Shown here piece by piece: positions 14,945-21,930 of a stretch of DNA of 21,981 bases; the first letter of the stretch is position 1; each line of letters begins with the position of its first letter. Origin of the DNA: an uncultured Oscillospiraceae bacterium (lineage in GTDB: Bacteria; Bacillota; Clostridia; Oscillospirales; Oscillospiraceae). Made by a program: the position numbers and the translations under genes. Under the pieces are notes generated by a model. It worked only from the letters and a program-made list of their open reading frames with translations, ran no database searches and had not been told where the DNA came from. The stretch is from contig CAJTLK010000018.1 of assembly GCA_910577415.1 (NCBI GenBank), positions 5,169-27,149 on the forward strand, written 5' to 3'.

Positions 14945-15082
14945 GTGTGTTGCAGAGAGAGAAAAGAGAGGGGGTTGGGGAGGTAGTATGTTCTTCCTTT
15001 GCCCGAGAACTACAATACCAGACAATTAAGAAAAAACTTTGAAAGAAGTGTGAATAAAATGTAAATCCCGAAAGACCCGCCC

Positions 15083-15129
15083 ATCAAACCGGGAAACGGC
15101 TTGATTTTCCGGGGAGAAAATGATAAAAT
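15083..15129 (+). promoter_or_regulatory. Promoter of the regulator-dipeptidase operon with a possible operator
   Basis: TTGATT (15101-15106), 17-nt spacer, TAAAAT (15124-15129), about 30 nt before the GTG start. An inverted repeat, ATCAA (15083-15087) with TTGAT (15101-15105) and inner CCG/CGG, covers the -35. This is a natural place for an autoregulatory site, though that role is inferred. Confidence 0.65.
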
Positions 15130-15158
15130 ACCTCTACATTTTGTAAGGAGGGGAGAGC

Positions 15159-15803
15159 GTGACCAAAGACGAGGCATTCGAGTTTCTGGACCGCACTGCC
15201 CGGGGCATTGCCGGGATGTTCGGCCCCGCCTGTGAGACCCTGGTGCAGGACATGGGCCGTCCCGATCATCCCATCCTCTCCATCTACAACGGCCAGGTCT
15301 CAGGCCGGGAGGTAGGCTCCACCCTGGACATCCTCGGTTCGGATAAAAGTCTGGACACCGCCCAGCGCACCACCGATTTTGTCAACCTCTACGCCATTGC
15401 TCCCACCGGTGCCCAGGTCAAATCCTCCACCTTTCATTTAATGGGGGAGGATTTCAACCTGGCCCTGGGCATCGACTTCGATTTTACGTCTCTCTCCTTT
15501 GCCAACCGTACTCTGGTAGGGTTGATGAGCGCCGACGCGGACCTCCAGAGCGCTCTGTGGCAGGGGGGCGAGGGGAAGCTGGCGGGGATATTCGACGAAT
15601 GTCTCAATTCCCTGGGCAAGCCGGTGGACGCTCTGGATAAGCGGGAGCGGATGCGCCTGGTGGCACTGCTGGATCAGCGCAATGCCTTCTCCTTCCGCAA
15701 ATCGGTACCTTATGTGGCTACCCGGCTGAAGGTGTCGCGGTACACGGTGTATAAATATCTGGATGAGCTGGCCGAGGAAAAGGCCGCCGCCAAAAAGGAG
15801 TGA
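15159..15803 (+). CDS. YheO-type PAS/HTH transcriptional regulator
   Basis: Cytosolic DNA-binding regulator of 214 residues. The N-terminal two thirds resemble the YheO-like PAS domain: ACETLVQDM near residue 25, SIYNGQVSGREVGS, and the later ALGIDFDFT. The last 45 residues form a helix-turn-helix of the HTH_22 kind: RKSVPYVATRLKVSRYTVYKYL. The family includes the D-arginine utilisation repressor DauR; the ligand here is unknown. The start is GTG 15159-15161, set by AAGGAGG 7 nt upstream. It is followed 5 nt later by the dipeptidase, so control of peptide use is a reasonable guess. An inverted repeat over its own -35 suggests autoregulation. Confidence 0.85.
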   Translation: MTKDEAFEFLDRTARGIAGMFGPACETLVQDMGRPDHPILSIYNGQVSGREVGSTLDILGSDKSLDTAQRTTDFVNLYAIAPTGAQVKSSTFHLMGEDFNLALGIDFDFTSLSFANRTLVGLMSADADLQSALWQGGEGKLAGIFDECLNSLGKPVDALDKRERMRLVALLDQRNAFSFRKSVPYVATRLKVSRYTVYKYLDELAEEKAAAKKE

Positions 15804-15808
15804 AGGTC

Positions 15809-17218
15809 ATGCAGGAAAAGATCAACGCCTATTTTAACGATCCCCAGATCAGGAAAGAGCTGACCGCCGCCGTCGCCCGGCTGGTGAACGTGAAGAGCGT
15901 GAAGGGGGAAGCCGCCCCCGGCGCTCCCTTCGGCCCCGGTCCCAAGGCCGCCCTGGAAGAGGCCGTGGCCCTGTGCCGGGATCTGGGCTTTGAAAGCCGG
16001 AACTACGACGACCATGTGGGCATTGCCGATCTCAATGATAAGCCCACCCAGCTCCACATTCTGGGCCATTTGGACGTGGTGGGGGAGGGCACCGACTGGG
16101 ATACCGACCCCTATACCTGCGTGGAGAAGGACGGGCTGCTCTATGGCCGGGGGGTCAGCGACGACAAGGGTCCCACGGTCTGCGCCCTCTTTGCTATGAA
16201 ATGTATCCGTGACCTGGGCCTTCCCGTGAGCAAGAATGTCCGGCTCATCATGGGCACCGATGAGGAGTCCGGCTCAGAGGATCTGGCCTACTACTTTGCC
16301 AGGGAACCCTATGCTCCCCAGTCCTTTACCCCCGACGCGGAGTTTCCCCTGATCAACGTGGAGAAGGGCCACTACTACCCCGATTTCGGCGCAAGCTGGC
16401 CGGCGGTGATGGTGGAGCCTCGCGTCAGCGCTCTCACCGGCGGCTTCCGGACCAATGTGGTGCCTCCCGAGGCCCAGGCCGAGGTGCTGGGCCTGTCCGC
16501 CGCGGATGTGCGCCCCTTCTGCGGCGCCATTGAAGGACAGTCCGGAGCTGTCTTTACCCTCACCGATATGGTGGGTGGGGTGCGTATCCACTGTGCCGGG
16601 CGCAACGCCCATGCCGCCCGGCCCGAGGGAGGCATCAATGCCATCCAGGCTATGCTGGAGCTGCTGTCCCAGCTACCGCTGGCCGACTGCGAGAGCACCA
16701 AGGCCGTCAAGGCTATGCACCGGCTCTTCCCCTACGGCGACACCCGGGGCAAGGCTCTGGGCATTGCCCAGGCCGACGATGTCAGCGGTGATCTGACCCT
16801 GAACCTGGCCGTCATCACCATGAACGAGACCGGCTTTACCTCCAAATTTGACTGCCGCTTCCCGGTATGCTCCACCGAGGAAAATTGCCGTAAGGTCTGC
16901 GAGACTGCCTTTGCCCAAAGTGGTATCTCGGTCATCAAGGACGGCGAGATGCACGCCTACCACATGGTGGAGGCGGACTCTCCCTTGGTGAAGACCCTGC
17001 TGGAGTGCTATACCACCTATACCGGGGTAAAGGACCCCCAGCCTATCGCCATCGGCGGCGGCACCTATGTTCACAATATCCCCGGCGGTGTGGCCTTCGG
17101 CTGCGAGTTCCCGGATTTTGATACCAAAATGCACTGCGCAAACGAGCGCGCCCGTGTGGACGACCTGCTCAGGTCGGCGAAAATGTTTGCCCTGGCCATT
17201 GCCAGGCTGTGTGAATAA
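15809..17218 (+). CDS. pepV: M20 family dipeptidase (PepV/Sapep type)
   Basis: Cytosolic zinc-dependent dipeptidase that cleaves dipeptides after import. From ATG 15809-15811 it has 469 residues, the PepV size. AAGGAG sits 8 nt upstream; a GTG at 15800 overlapping the previous stop is less likely. Metal and catalytic residues line up almost number for number with Lactobacillus PepV: His87 and Asp89 in GHLDVVGEG, Asp118-Asp119 in GVSDDKGP, Glu152-Glu153 in TDEESGS, Asp176 in TPDAEFP and His442 in KMHCANE. The lid domain lies in the middle (about 190-390), with CAGRNAHAARPEGG at about 268-281. Exact dipeptide preference cannot be read; beta-alanine and D-amino acid dipeptidases of this family look similar. 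Confidence 0.9.
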   Translation: MQEKINAYFNDPQIRKELTAAVARLVNVKSVKGEAAPGAPFGPGPKAALEEAVALCRDLGFESRNYDDHVGIADLNDKPTQLHILGHLDVVGEGTDWDTDPYTCVEKDGLLYGRGVSDDKGPTVCALFAMKCIRDLGLPVSKNVRLIMGTDEESGSEDLAYYFAREPYAPQSFTPDAEFPLINVEKGHYYPDFGASWPAVMVEPRVSALTGGFRTNVVPPEAQAEVLGLSAADVRPFCGAIEGQSGAVFTLTDMVGGVRIHCAGRNAHAARPEGGINAIQAMLELLSQLPLADCESTKAVKAMHRLFPYGDTRGKALGIAQADDVSGDLTLNLAVITMNETGFTSKFDCRFPVCSTEENCRKVCETAFAQSGISVIKDGEMHAYHMVEADSPLVKTLLECYTTYTGVKDPQPIAIGGGTYVHNIPGGVAFGCEFPDFDTKMHCANERARVDDLLRSAKMFALAIARLCE

Positions 17219-17239
17219 ACTCCGAGGGGAGAGAGATAG

Positions 17240-17944
17240 ATGAGATCGAGCAAAAGGATCGCGTCCCTGGCCCTGGCCGCCGTGATGGCGGTAACTGTTT
17301 CCGCCTGTGCCAGGAGAAGCGCCGGGATCAGCGAATTTGACGCCAAGACCTATGTGGACGGTCTGATGCGGGAGACCTATCTGGGAGAGTTCACCCCGGA
17401 ATACCTGGAACTGGTGGGGATCGACGAGGATGAAGCCCAGCAGACCTACGAGGCGGGGATCAGCAACGAGGTCAGCTTTTTTATCAACCTCTATGAGATC
17501 GAGTACCCTGAGGAGGAGCTGTACGAGGAGCTGACCGAGCTATATAAGGAGATATACTCCCATGCCAAGTTTGCCGTCACTGACGCGGTGAAGATGGATG
17601 ACGGCTCATTTTCTGTGCAGGTCGTCGTGGAGCCTATCGATATCGTGCAGTTGGCCGACACCGACTGGGACAAGACCATTGCCCCATTTTATGAGGACTA
17701 CCCCATGGAGACCCAGTATGCCATGACCACCGAGGAGTACCAGGCCATGGACCGGGAGTATGCTCAGCTCGTGCTTGACCTCTATAAGGACAAGCTGAAG
17801 GAGACGGGCAACATGACCGCCAAGACCATCCTGGTATCGGTGGCCGAGGGGGAAAATGGGGCCTATACCATTAGCCAGGATGACTTCTCTAAGCTGGATG
17901 AGCTTATCATCGATTATACCGACAATGTGGGAGCCTCTGCCTGA
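17240..17944 (+). CDS. Acidic lipoprotein of unknown function
   Basis: Predicted lipoprotein of 234 residues. The N-terminus has RSSKR, a hydrophobic core and the lipobox VSAC with the lipidated cysteine at position 23, so the mature protein should be anchored outside the membrane. The mature part is soluble and strongly acidic (for example VGIDEDEAQQ and YPEEELYEELTELYKE), mostly helical by pattern. It ends in AKTILVSVAEGENGAYTISQ, a strand-rich tail reminiscent of DUF5105-like clostridial lipoproteins; that resemblance is tentative. Its ATG is preceded by GAGGGGAGAG, 21 nt after the dipeptidase stop, and a strong terminator follows, so it is the last gene of the regulator-dipeptidase operon. 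Confidence 0.8.
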   Translation: MRSSKRIASLALAAVMAVTVSACARRSAGISEFDAKTYVDGLMRETYLGEFTPEYLELVGIDEDEAQQTYEAGISNEVSFFINLYEIEYPEEELYEELTELYKEIYSHAKFAVTDAVKMDDGSFSVQVVVEPIDIVQLADTDWDKTIAPFYEDYPMETQYAMTTEEYQAMDREYAQLVLDLYKDKLKETGNMTAKTILVSVAEGENGAYTISQDDFSKLDELIIDYTDNVGASA

Positions 17945-17969
17945 GCTTGCTCCCACAAATCAGCCATTC

Positions 17970-18020
17970 AACGCAAACCCGCCGCCGGAAGCTCCCGGCG
18001 GCGGGTTTGCGTTAATTTTT
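17970..18020 (+). terminator. Strong intrinsic terminator
   Basis: A perfect 19-bp stem (17970-17988 with 17995-18013) and a 6-base loop are followed by AATTTTT. It closes the regulator-dipeptidase-lipoprotein operon and can also block transcripts of the converging OB-fold gene, though the T-run is only on the plus strand. Confidence 0.9.
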
Positions 18021-18034
18021 CAGGTAAGGCCCGG

Positions 18035-18637
18035 TCACTCCGCTGAAAGGACAGAGATCTCATAGGCGGTGCGCTCCTCTTCACGCTCGCCTTCCACCTT
18101 GCGGTATTTCCGGCTTTGGAGCCGCCCGGTAAGGGTAAGGCTGTCTCCCACCTCCAATTCAGCGCAGGTGCGGGCCAGGCTGCCCCAGGCAATGCAGGGA
18201 AGGTAGTCCGCCCGCCCATAGCGGCGGTTGACCGCCAGCAGAAGGTCACAAATTTCCCGACCCAGGGGGGTACGGCGGAGCGTGGGCGGCTTGCACAGCA
18301 CCCCGCTCAGCTCCAGGCGGTTGAGGTGTTCGCCTTCTGCCGGGGCAAGGGTCCGGGCAAAGAAGGTGATGACCAGCCGGGCACCGGCTCCGCTGCGGTT
18401 GTTGAAGGAGCGGACCTCGCCGCTGACCTCATACTCCTTTCCGGGGACCGGGGGACAGGAGCGGAGCAGGTCCTCGGATATGACTACGTTGAGCAGGTCG
18501 CTGGCTCCGCTGAGGCGGCTCACCGCCAGGGGGAAGATGTAGTAGTTCACGCCGTGGTTGACATGGGAGGGCTGGGCCTCCCCCTCCGCCAAGCCCCGGA
18601 GGACGGCCCGGTTGATGCTTGTCTCGGTTTGCGTCAT
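18035..18637 (-). CDS. SSB-related OB-fold protein, probably with two OB folds
   Basis: 200 residues from ATG 18635-18637, which has GAGGAG 10 nt upstream; a TTG 10 codons earlier lacks one. The C-terminal half looks like a single-stranded DNA-binding OB fold: ELSGVLCKPPTLRRTPLGRE, ICDLLLAVNRRYGRADYLPC, IAWGSLARTCAELEVGDSLT and LTGRLQSRKYRK match the SSB order of strands. The N-terminal half (NYYIFPLAVSRLSGASDLLNVVIS and KEYEVSGEVRSFNNRSG) repeats a similar pattern, suggesting a tandem OB protein. It lacks the acidic DDDIPF-type tail of replicative SSB, so it is probably an accessory paralogue. Role unknown. Confidence 0.75.
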   Translation of the reverse strand: MTQTETSINRAVLRGLAEGEAQPSHVNHGVNYYIFPLAVSRLSGASDLLNVVISEDLLRSCPPVPGKEYEVSGEVRSFNNRSGAGARLVITFFARTLAPAEGEHLNRLELSGVLCKPPTLRRTPLGREICDLLLAVNRRYGRADYLPCIAWGSLARTCAELEVGDSLTLTGRLQSRKYRKVEGEREEERTAYEISVLSAE

Positions 18638-18671
18638 AGTTGTCACGCTCCTCGTCGGTGTTGTCAAAGAA

Positions 18672-18700
18672 AGATATGACCGGCGGCGGACAGATATGAC
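18672..18700. promoter_or_regulatory. Direct repeat AGATATGAC, candidate operator
   Basis: Two identical copies of AGATATGAC at 18672-18680 and 18692-18700 have a 20-bp period, about two helical turns, so both face the same side of the DNA. They sit between the OB-fold gene and the lyase gene. On the minus strand TTGTCA overlaps the distal copy and could be a -35, with TCATAT 17 nt on as a weak -10. Confidence 0.45.
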
Positions 18701-18715
18701 AAGACTGGACGGGGG

Positions 18716-18745
18716 TGGACAAGGAAAGAGCGGGTATGGTAAAAT
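18716..18745 (+). promoter_or_regulatory. Probable promoter of the C-S lyase gene
   Basis: TGGACA (18716-18721), 18-nt spacer ending in TGG (extended -10), TAAAAT (18740-18745). The leader would be about 75 nt. A perfect TTGACA further on (18753-18758) has no -10 at a usable distance. Confidence 0.5.
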
Positions 18746-18825
18746 AATTTTATTGACAAGCGCGCCGCCGGAAAAGACTTCTGGGGCACGGGATAAAATT
18801 TTTAAAAAATAAGGAGCGTTGCGTA

Positions 18826-20034
18826 ATGAAATACGATTTTACCACTCTCATTGAGCGGAAGGGCCGGGACGCCATCGCCTTTGACGGCGTAGGCGGCGGA
18901 GGGATGGCCCCCCTTGGCCCTAAGGAGGGGTTTGACCTCATTCCTATGTGGATCGCCGACATGAACTTTGCCACTTGTCCCACCGTGCCAAAGGCCATTA
19001 TCCAGCGGGTGGAGCACCCCCTCTACGGCTACTTTGACCCCACGGAGGAATACTACGCCTCCATCATTCGCTGGCAGAAAAAGAGAAACGGCGTCACCGG
19101 GCTGGAGAGAGAGCACATCGGCTACGAAAACGGCGTGCTGGGCGGTGTGGTCAGCGCCCTGGGCGTCCTTTGCTCCAGGGGGGACAAGGTGCTGGTCCAC
19201 TCGCCTACCTACATCGGCTTTACCAAAAGTCTTACCTCCAACGGTTACCACATTGTCCATTCCCCGCTGGTGAAGGACGCCCAGGGTGTGTGGCGGATGG
19301 ATTTTGCCGACATGGAGAAAAAGATCGTCTCCGAAAAGATACATACTGCCATCTTTTGTTCTCCCCACAACCCCTGCGGCAGGGTGTGGGAGCGGGAGGA
19401 GATCGAGGCTTTCATGGCCCTGTGCCAAAAGCACGATGTATATGTCATCTCCGATGAAATTTGGTCGGACATTGTCCGTCCTGAGCTTCAGCATATTCCC
19501 ACCCAGAGCGTCAGCGAAGACGCAAGGCAGCGCACCGTGGCCCTTTACGCCCCATCCAAGACCTTTAACCTGGCGGGGCTGATCGGCTCCTACCACATCA
19601 TTTATAATAAATGGCTCCGGGAGCGGGTGGAGAAAGAGTCTGGGTTGTGCCACTACAACGAGATGAACGTGCTGTCCATGCACGGGTTGATCGGGGCCTA
19701 CCAGGACGAGGGCTGCGAATGGACCGACCAGCTGAACCAGGTGTTGGCGGGGAATGTGGACTGGGCCTGTGAGTACATTGCCAGGCACTTTGATGGGGTG
19801 GAGGTCTTCAAGCCCCAGGGGACCTACATGCTCTTTGCCGACTGCACCGGGTGGTGCCAAAAGCACGGAAAGACCATCGATGAGCTGGAGAAGGCGGCCT
19901 GGGACGTGGGGGTGGCCGTCCAGGATGGCCGGATGTTCCATGGTCCCTGCCACCTGCGTATCAACCTGGCCCTGCCCCTCCAGCGGGTGCAGGAGGCCTT
20001 TGAGAGATTGGATAAGTACGTTTTCAACGCCTGA
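18826..20034 (+). CDS. malY: MalY/PatB-type C-S lyase (cystathionine beta-lyase), PLP enzyme
   Basis: Fold-type I pyridoxal-phosphate enzyme of the aminotransferase class I/II superfamily, MalY/PatB branch. It cleaves the C-S bond of cystathionine or cysteine conjugates to give pyruvate, ammonia and a thiol. It has 402 residues, typical length. Visible are LIPMWIADMNFATCP, the family's N-terminal hallmark, HPLYGYFDP, SPHNPCGRVW, SDEIWSD with the Asp that binds the pyridine ring, the Schiff-base lysine Lys245 in APSKTFNLAGL, and a C-terminal HLRINLALP with the carboxylate-binding Arg. The ATG has AAGGAG 9 nt upstream. Substrate choice (methionine synthesis or cysteine breakdown) cannot be decided here. 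A lipoprotein gene follows 41 nt later. Confidence 0.9.
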   Translation: MKYDFTTLIERKGRDAIAFDGVGGGGMAPLGPKEGFDLIPMWIADMNFATCPTVPKAIIQRVEHPLYGYFDPTEEYYASIIRWQKKRNGVTGLEREHIGYENGVLGGVVSALGVLCSRGDKVLVHSPTYIGFTKSLTSNGYHIVHSPLVKDAQGVWRMDFADMEKKIVSEKIHTAIFCSPHNPCGRVWEREEIEAFMALCQKHDVYVISDEIWSDIVRPELQHIPTQSVSEDARQRTVALYAPSKTFNLAGLIGSYHIIYNKWLRERVEKESGLCHYNEMNVLSMHGLIGAYQDEGCEWTDQLNQVLAGNVDWACEYIARHFDGVEVFKPQGTYMLFADCTGWCQKHGKTIDELEKAAWDVGVAVQDGRMFHGPCHLRINLALPLQRVQEAFERLDKYVFNA

Positions 20035-20075
20035 GCTCACTGCTATAACACAATGGAGAAAAGAGGGGGGACGGC

Positions 20076-20999
20076 ATGAAAAAAAGTCTCTGGTCTTTGA
20101 CCGTGGCGGGGCTGCTCGTCCTGGCCCTGCTGCCGTCCTGCGCGCCCGCTGCGCCAAGCCACAGCGGGGAGGCCTTGCCGCTTCCATCTGTGGCGGAGGT
20201 GACGATCGCGCCCACACCTTCTATGGCGGCAGCCATTCCCACCCCTCAGGAGCCGACGGCTGTGCCCTCACTCGCCCCAGCAGAGCCGACGCCTCCCCCG
20301 GTCCCAGCCCTTGACTTTAATAAGGAGCCGCCCTTGGACGAGTTCTCCGCCTCCATTGCCGTGCCGGAGTTTCTTACCGAGGAACAGCAGGACCTCTACC
20401 GCCGGGCGCACTGCCTCTATCAAAATATGTTTGGCGGCTTTACCGCCGCGATTGATTTTAATTTCCAGGCAGCGGAGACCGTGGAGTGGGAGGAACCTGC
20501 TGAGAATCTTTTTGTTTTAGGCGATTGGTCATACCAGCCGGCCCAAGGCCGCTACCAGCGGTGGGCAGACTTTGACGGAATGATCCACAGTGTGTTTACC
20601 GACCGCTTTTGGGAGAGCAAAAATATTCTTTCCGATGGACTGCCTGTCTACCGGGATTTCGATGGACGACTGGGGTTCAGAGAGTTTGAACGAGGTTCAG
20701 GCTACTACTATAACGAAAACTTTCCAGACGGGTTTCGCTTGGATGACCAGACGGAGGAAGAGATCTCTTTTACTTTGATCGGCCATTACTCGTGGAAATG
20801 GCCAAAGGAGGGGGAGACCTATGAGGAGCGGGACGCCAGACTGGAAAGGGAGTACGACCAAACGAAGGAATTTCCCATCAGGATGGTTTTGACCGAAAAC
20901 GGTTGGCGGTTCGACGAGTTCCACACCGCCCTTGCCGATGAACCAGATACCATTGAAGAGACCGAAGCAATGTCCCAGAGAAAGGGGCCGCGGCAATAG
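20076..20999 (+). CDS. Lipoprotein with proline-rich linker, unknown function
   Basis: Predicted lipoprotein of 307 residues. After KKS and a hydrophobic core comes the lipobox LPSC, with the lipidated cysteine at position 22. Residues of about 23-85 form a Pro/Ala/Thr/Ser-rich, probably disordered tether (for example PTPQEPTAVPSLAPAEPTPP). The globular part from about residue 86 is rich in aromatic and acidic residues (WSYQPAQGRYQRWADFDG, GSGYYYNENFPDGF) and ends in a charged tail. I recognise no family; the size suggests a small exported sensor or cell-wall protein, but this is not shown. The ribosome binding site is GAGGGGGG before ATG 20076-20078. The stop codon lies inside the loop of a hairpin. 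Confidence 0.75.
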   Translation: MKKSLWSLTVAGLLVLALLPSCAPAAPSHSGEALPLPSVAEVTIAPTPSMAAAIPTPQEPTAVPSLAPAEPTPPPVPALDFNKEPPLDEFSASIAVPEFLTEEQQDLYRRAHCLYQNMFGGFTAAIDFNFQAAETVEWEEPAENLFVLGDWSYQPAQGRYQRWADFDGMIHSVFTDRFWESKNILSDGLPVYRDFDGRLGFREFERGSGYYYNENFPDGFRLDDQTEEEISFTLIGHYSWKWPKEGETYEERDARLEREYDQTKEFPIRMVLTENGWRFDEFHTALADEPDTIEETEAMSQRKGPRQ

Positions 21000-21014
21000 C
21001 CGCGGCCCCTTTCT
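20979..21014. terminator. Hairpin over the lipoprotein stop codon
   Basis: A perfect 16-bp GC-rich stem (20979-20994 with 20999-21014) has the loop AATA. The TAG stop (20997-20999) lies in the loop and at the start of the right arm. No T-run follows on either strand, so it is either a weak terminator or an RNA 3'-end stabiliser. Confidence 0.6.
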
Positions 21015-21036
21015 GAAAAATATATGAAATTTAGGT

Positions 21037-21116
21037 GCACATAGGGACGGTTCTTTTGGGTGCACATAGGTGTGCACATAGGGACGGTTCTTTTGCACAT
21101 AGGGACGGTTCTTTTG
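21037..21116 (+). repeat. Tandem 22-bp repeats at the left end of the transposase element
   Basis: Three identical 22-base copies, at 21037-21058, 21074-21095 and 21095-21116, share the core CATAGGGACGGTTCTTTTG. The last two abut, sharing one G. A truncated GTGCACATAGG unit lies at 21060-21070. There are no unique spacers, so it is not a CRISPR array. The core GGGACGGTTCT occurs in reverse complement just after the transposase gene. Confidence 0.85.
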
Positions 21117-21118
21117 TG

Positions 21119-21147
21119 TTGACAAGACCAATGCTTGCAAGTATACT
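21119..21147 (+). promoter_or_regulatory. Near-consensus promoter of the transposase
   Basis: Perfect TTGACA (21119-21124), 17-nt spacer, TATACT (21142-21147, 5 of 6), the strongest-looking promoter in the window. It begins directly at the inner edge of the left repeat. Confidence 0.8.
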
Positions 21148-21165
21148 GAGGGCAGGGGTGATTTT

Positions 21166-21930
21166 TTGTCGAGACGACCAAGACAGCATAGCGAGAGCGG
21201 AATATATCATATTATGCTCCGGGGTATAGACCGACAGGCTATTTTTCAAGATGATGAGGATCGGGAGAGATTTTTGCAGACACTTCAGTACGGCAAAGAA
21301 ATCAGTTGCTTTCGACTATATGCTTATTGCCTTATGGGGAACCATATTCACCTTCTTCTGCAAACGATGAAAGAAGGAGAGGCGCTGGAGCAGATTTTTA
21401 AGCGGATCGGTGTTCGCTACGTGGCCTGGTATAACCGCAAATATGGTAGGACGGGCCACTTGTTTCAGGATCGCTTTTTAAGTGAGCCTGTGGATACAGA
21501 TACCTATTTGTGGACGGTGTTGCCCTACATTCACCAGAATCCAGTGAAAGCCGGGATATGCCATACTCCAGAGAAATACCCTTGGAGCAGTTATCAGGAG
21601 TATCTGCGCCAAGGGGGGAATATTTGTGACTGCGGGATTCTATTGGCTTGGCTGGATGAAGACAGAGAAGCGGCGGTGGAGCGGTTGTGCCAACTTCACC
21701 AAAAGCCGATAGAGGTGCCTTGCCTGGATGTGGAACAGCGCAAGCTTTCTGATCAAGAGGTACAGGAGTACCTGTTGGAATTGTGTGGAACGAATAAGAT
21801 TACAGAACTTCAGGCGCTGTCAGACAGTGAGAGAGACCAAGTAATTCGAGAGCTGAAGAAACGGCGGGCTTCATTTCGGCAGATATCCCGATTGACGGGC
21901 TGGCCATTTGGGATCATAAGGTCAAGATAG
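21166..21930 (+). CDS. REP-associated tyrosine transposase (Y1/HUH family)
   Basis: Single-strand DNA transposase-like HUH nuclease of the IS200/IS605-related Y1 family (PF01797), 254 residues. The N-terminus RPRQHSESGIYHIMLRGIDR and YCLMGNHIHLLLQ are typical; His60-x-His62 is the metal-binding HUH pair. The likely catalytic tyrosine is Tyr121 in VLPYIHQNPVKAG. RTGHLFQDRF (96-105) is another RAYT hallmark. The C-terminus ends with RQISRLTGWPFGIIRSR, a short helix-turn-helix-like tail common in clostridial members. The start is TTG 21166-21168, fixed by AGGGGTGA a few bases upstream; a weak start behind a strong promoter may hold expression down. Such proteins act on REP-like palindromes and usually exist as single domesticated copies. 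Confidence 0.88.
   Translation: MSRRPRQHSESGIYHIMLRGIDRQAIFQDDEDRERFLQTLQYGKEISCFRLYAYCLMGNHIHLLLQTMKEGEALEQIFKRIGVRYVAWYNRKYGRTGHLFQDRFLSEPVDTDTYLWTVLPYIHQNPVKAGICHTPEKYPWSSYQEYLRQGGNICDCGILLAWLDEDREAAVERLCQLHQKPIEVPCLDVEQRKLSDQEVQEYLLELCGTNKITELQALSDSERDQVIRELKKRRASFRQISRLTGWPFGIIRSR

Larger units (their letters stand above)
14771..15158. other. Divergent intergenic region between nadE and the YheO-type regulator
   Basis: 388 bases without a convincing gene. From left to right they hold the nadE leader and promoter, a GTAGGGGCG motif (14856-14864) running into the perfect palindrome GCGCACGTGCGC (14862-14873), the GNRA-capped hairpin (14905-14944), a purine-rich GAGA tract (about 14953-14983), an AT-rich stretch with weak promoter-like hexamers (15011-15066), and the regulator promoter with an overlapping inverted repeat. 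Confidence 0.6.

Noticed and set aside
14816..15025. A 69-codon minus-strand frame upstream of nadE
   Set aside because: No ribosome binding site, and it runs through the 18-bp hairpin and the nadE promoter.
18802..20217. A 471-codon minus-strand frame over the C-S lyase gene
   Set aside because: The sense gene has every PLP-enzyme motif; the antisense frame has none and crosses the promoter and gene gaps.
21037..21116. Possible CRISPR array
   Set aside because: The repeats are tandem with no unique spacers of constant length, and no cas gene is present; they belong to the transposase element.
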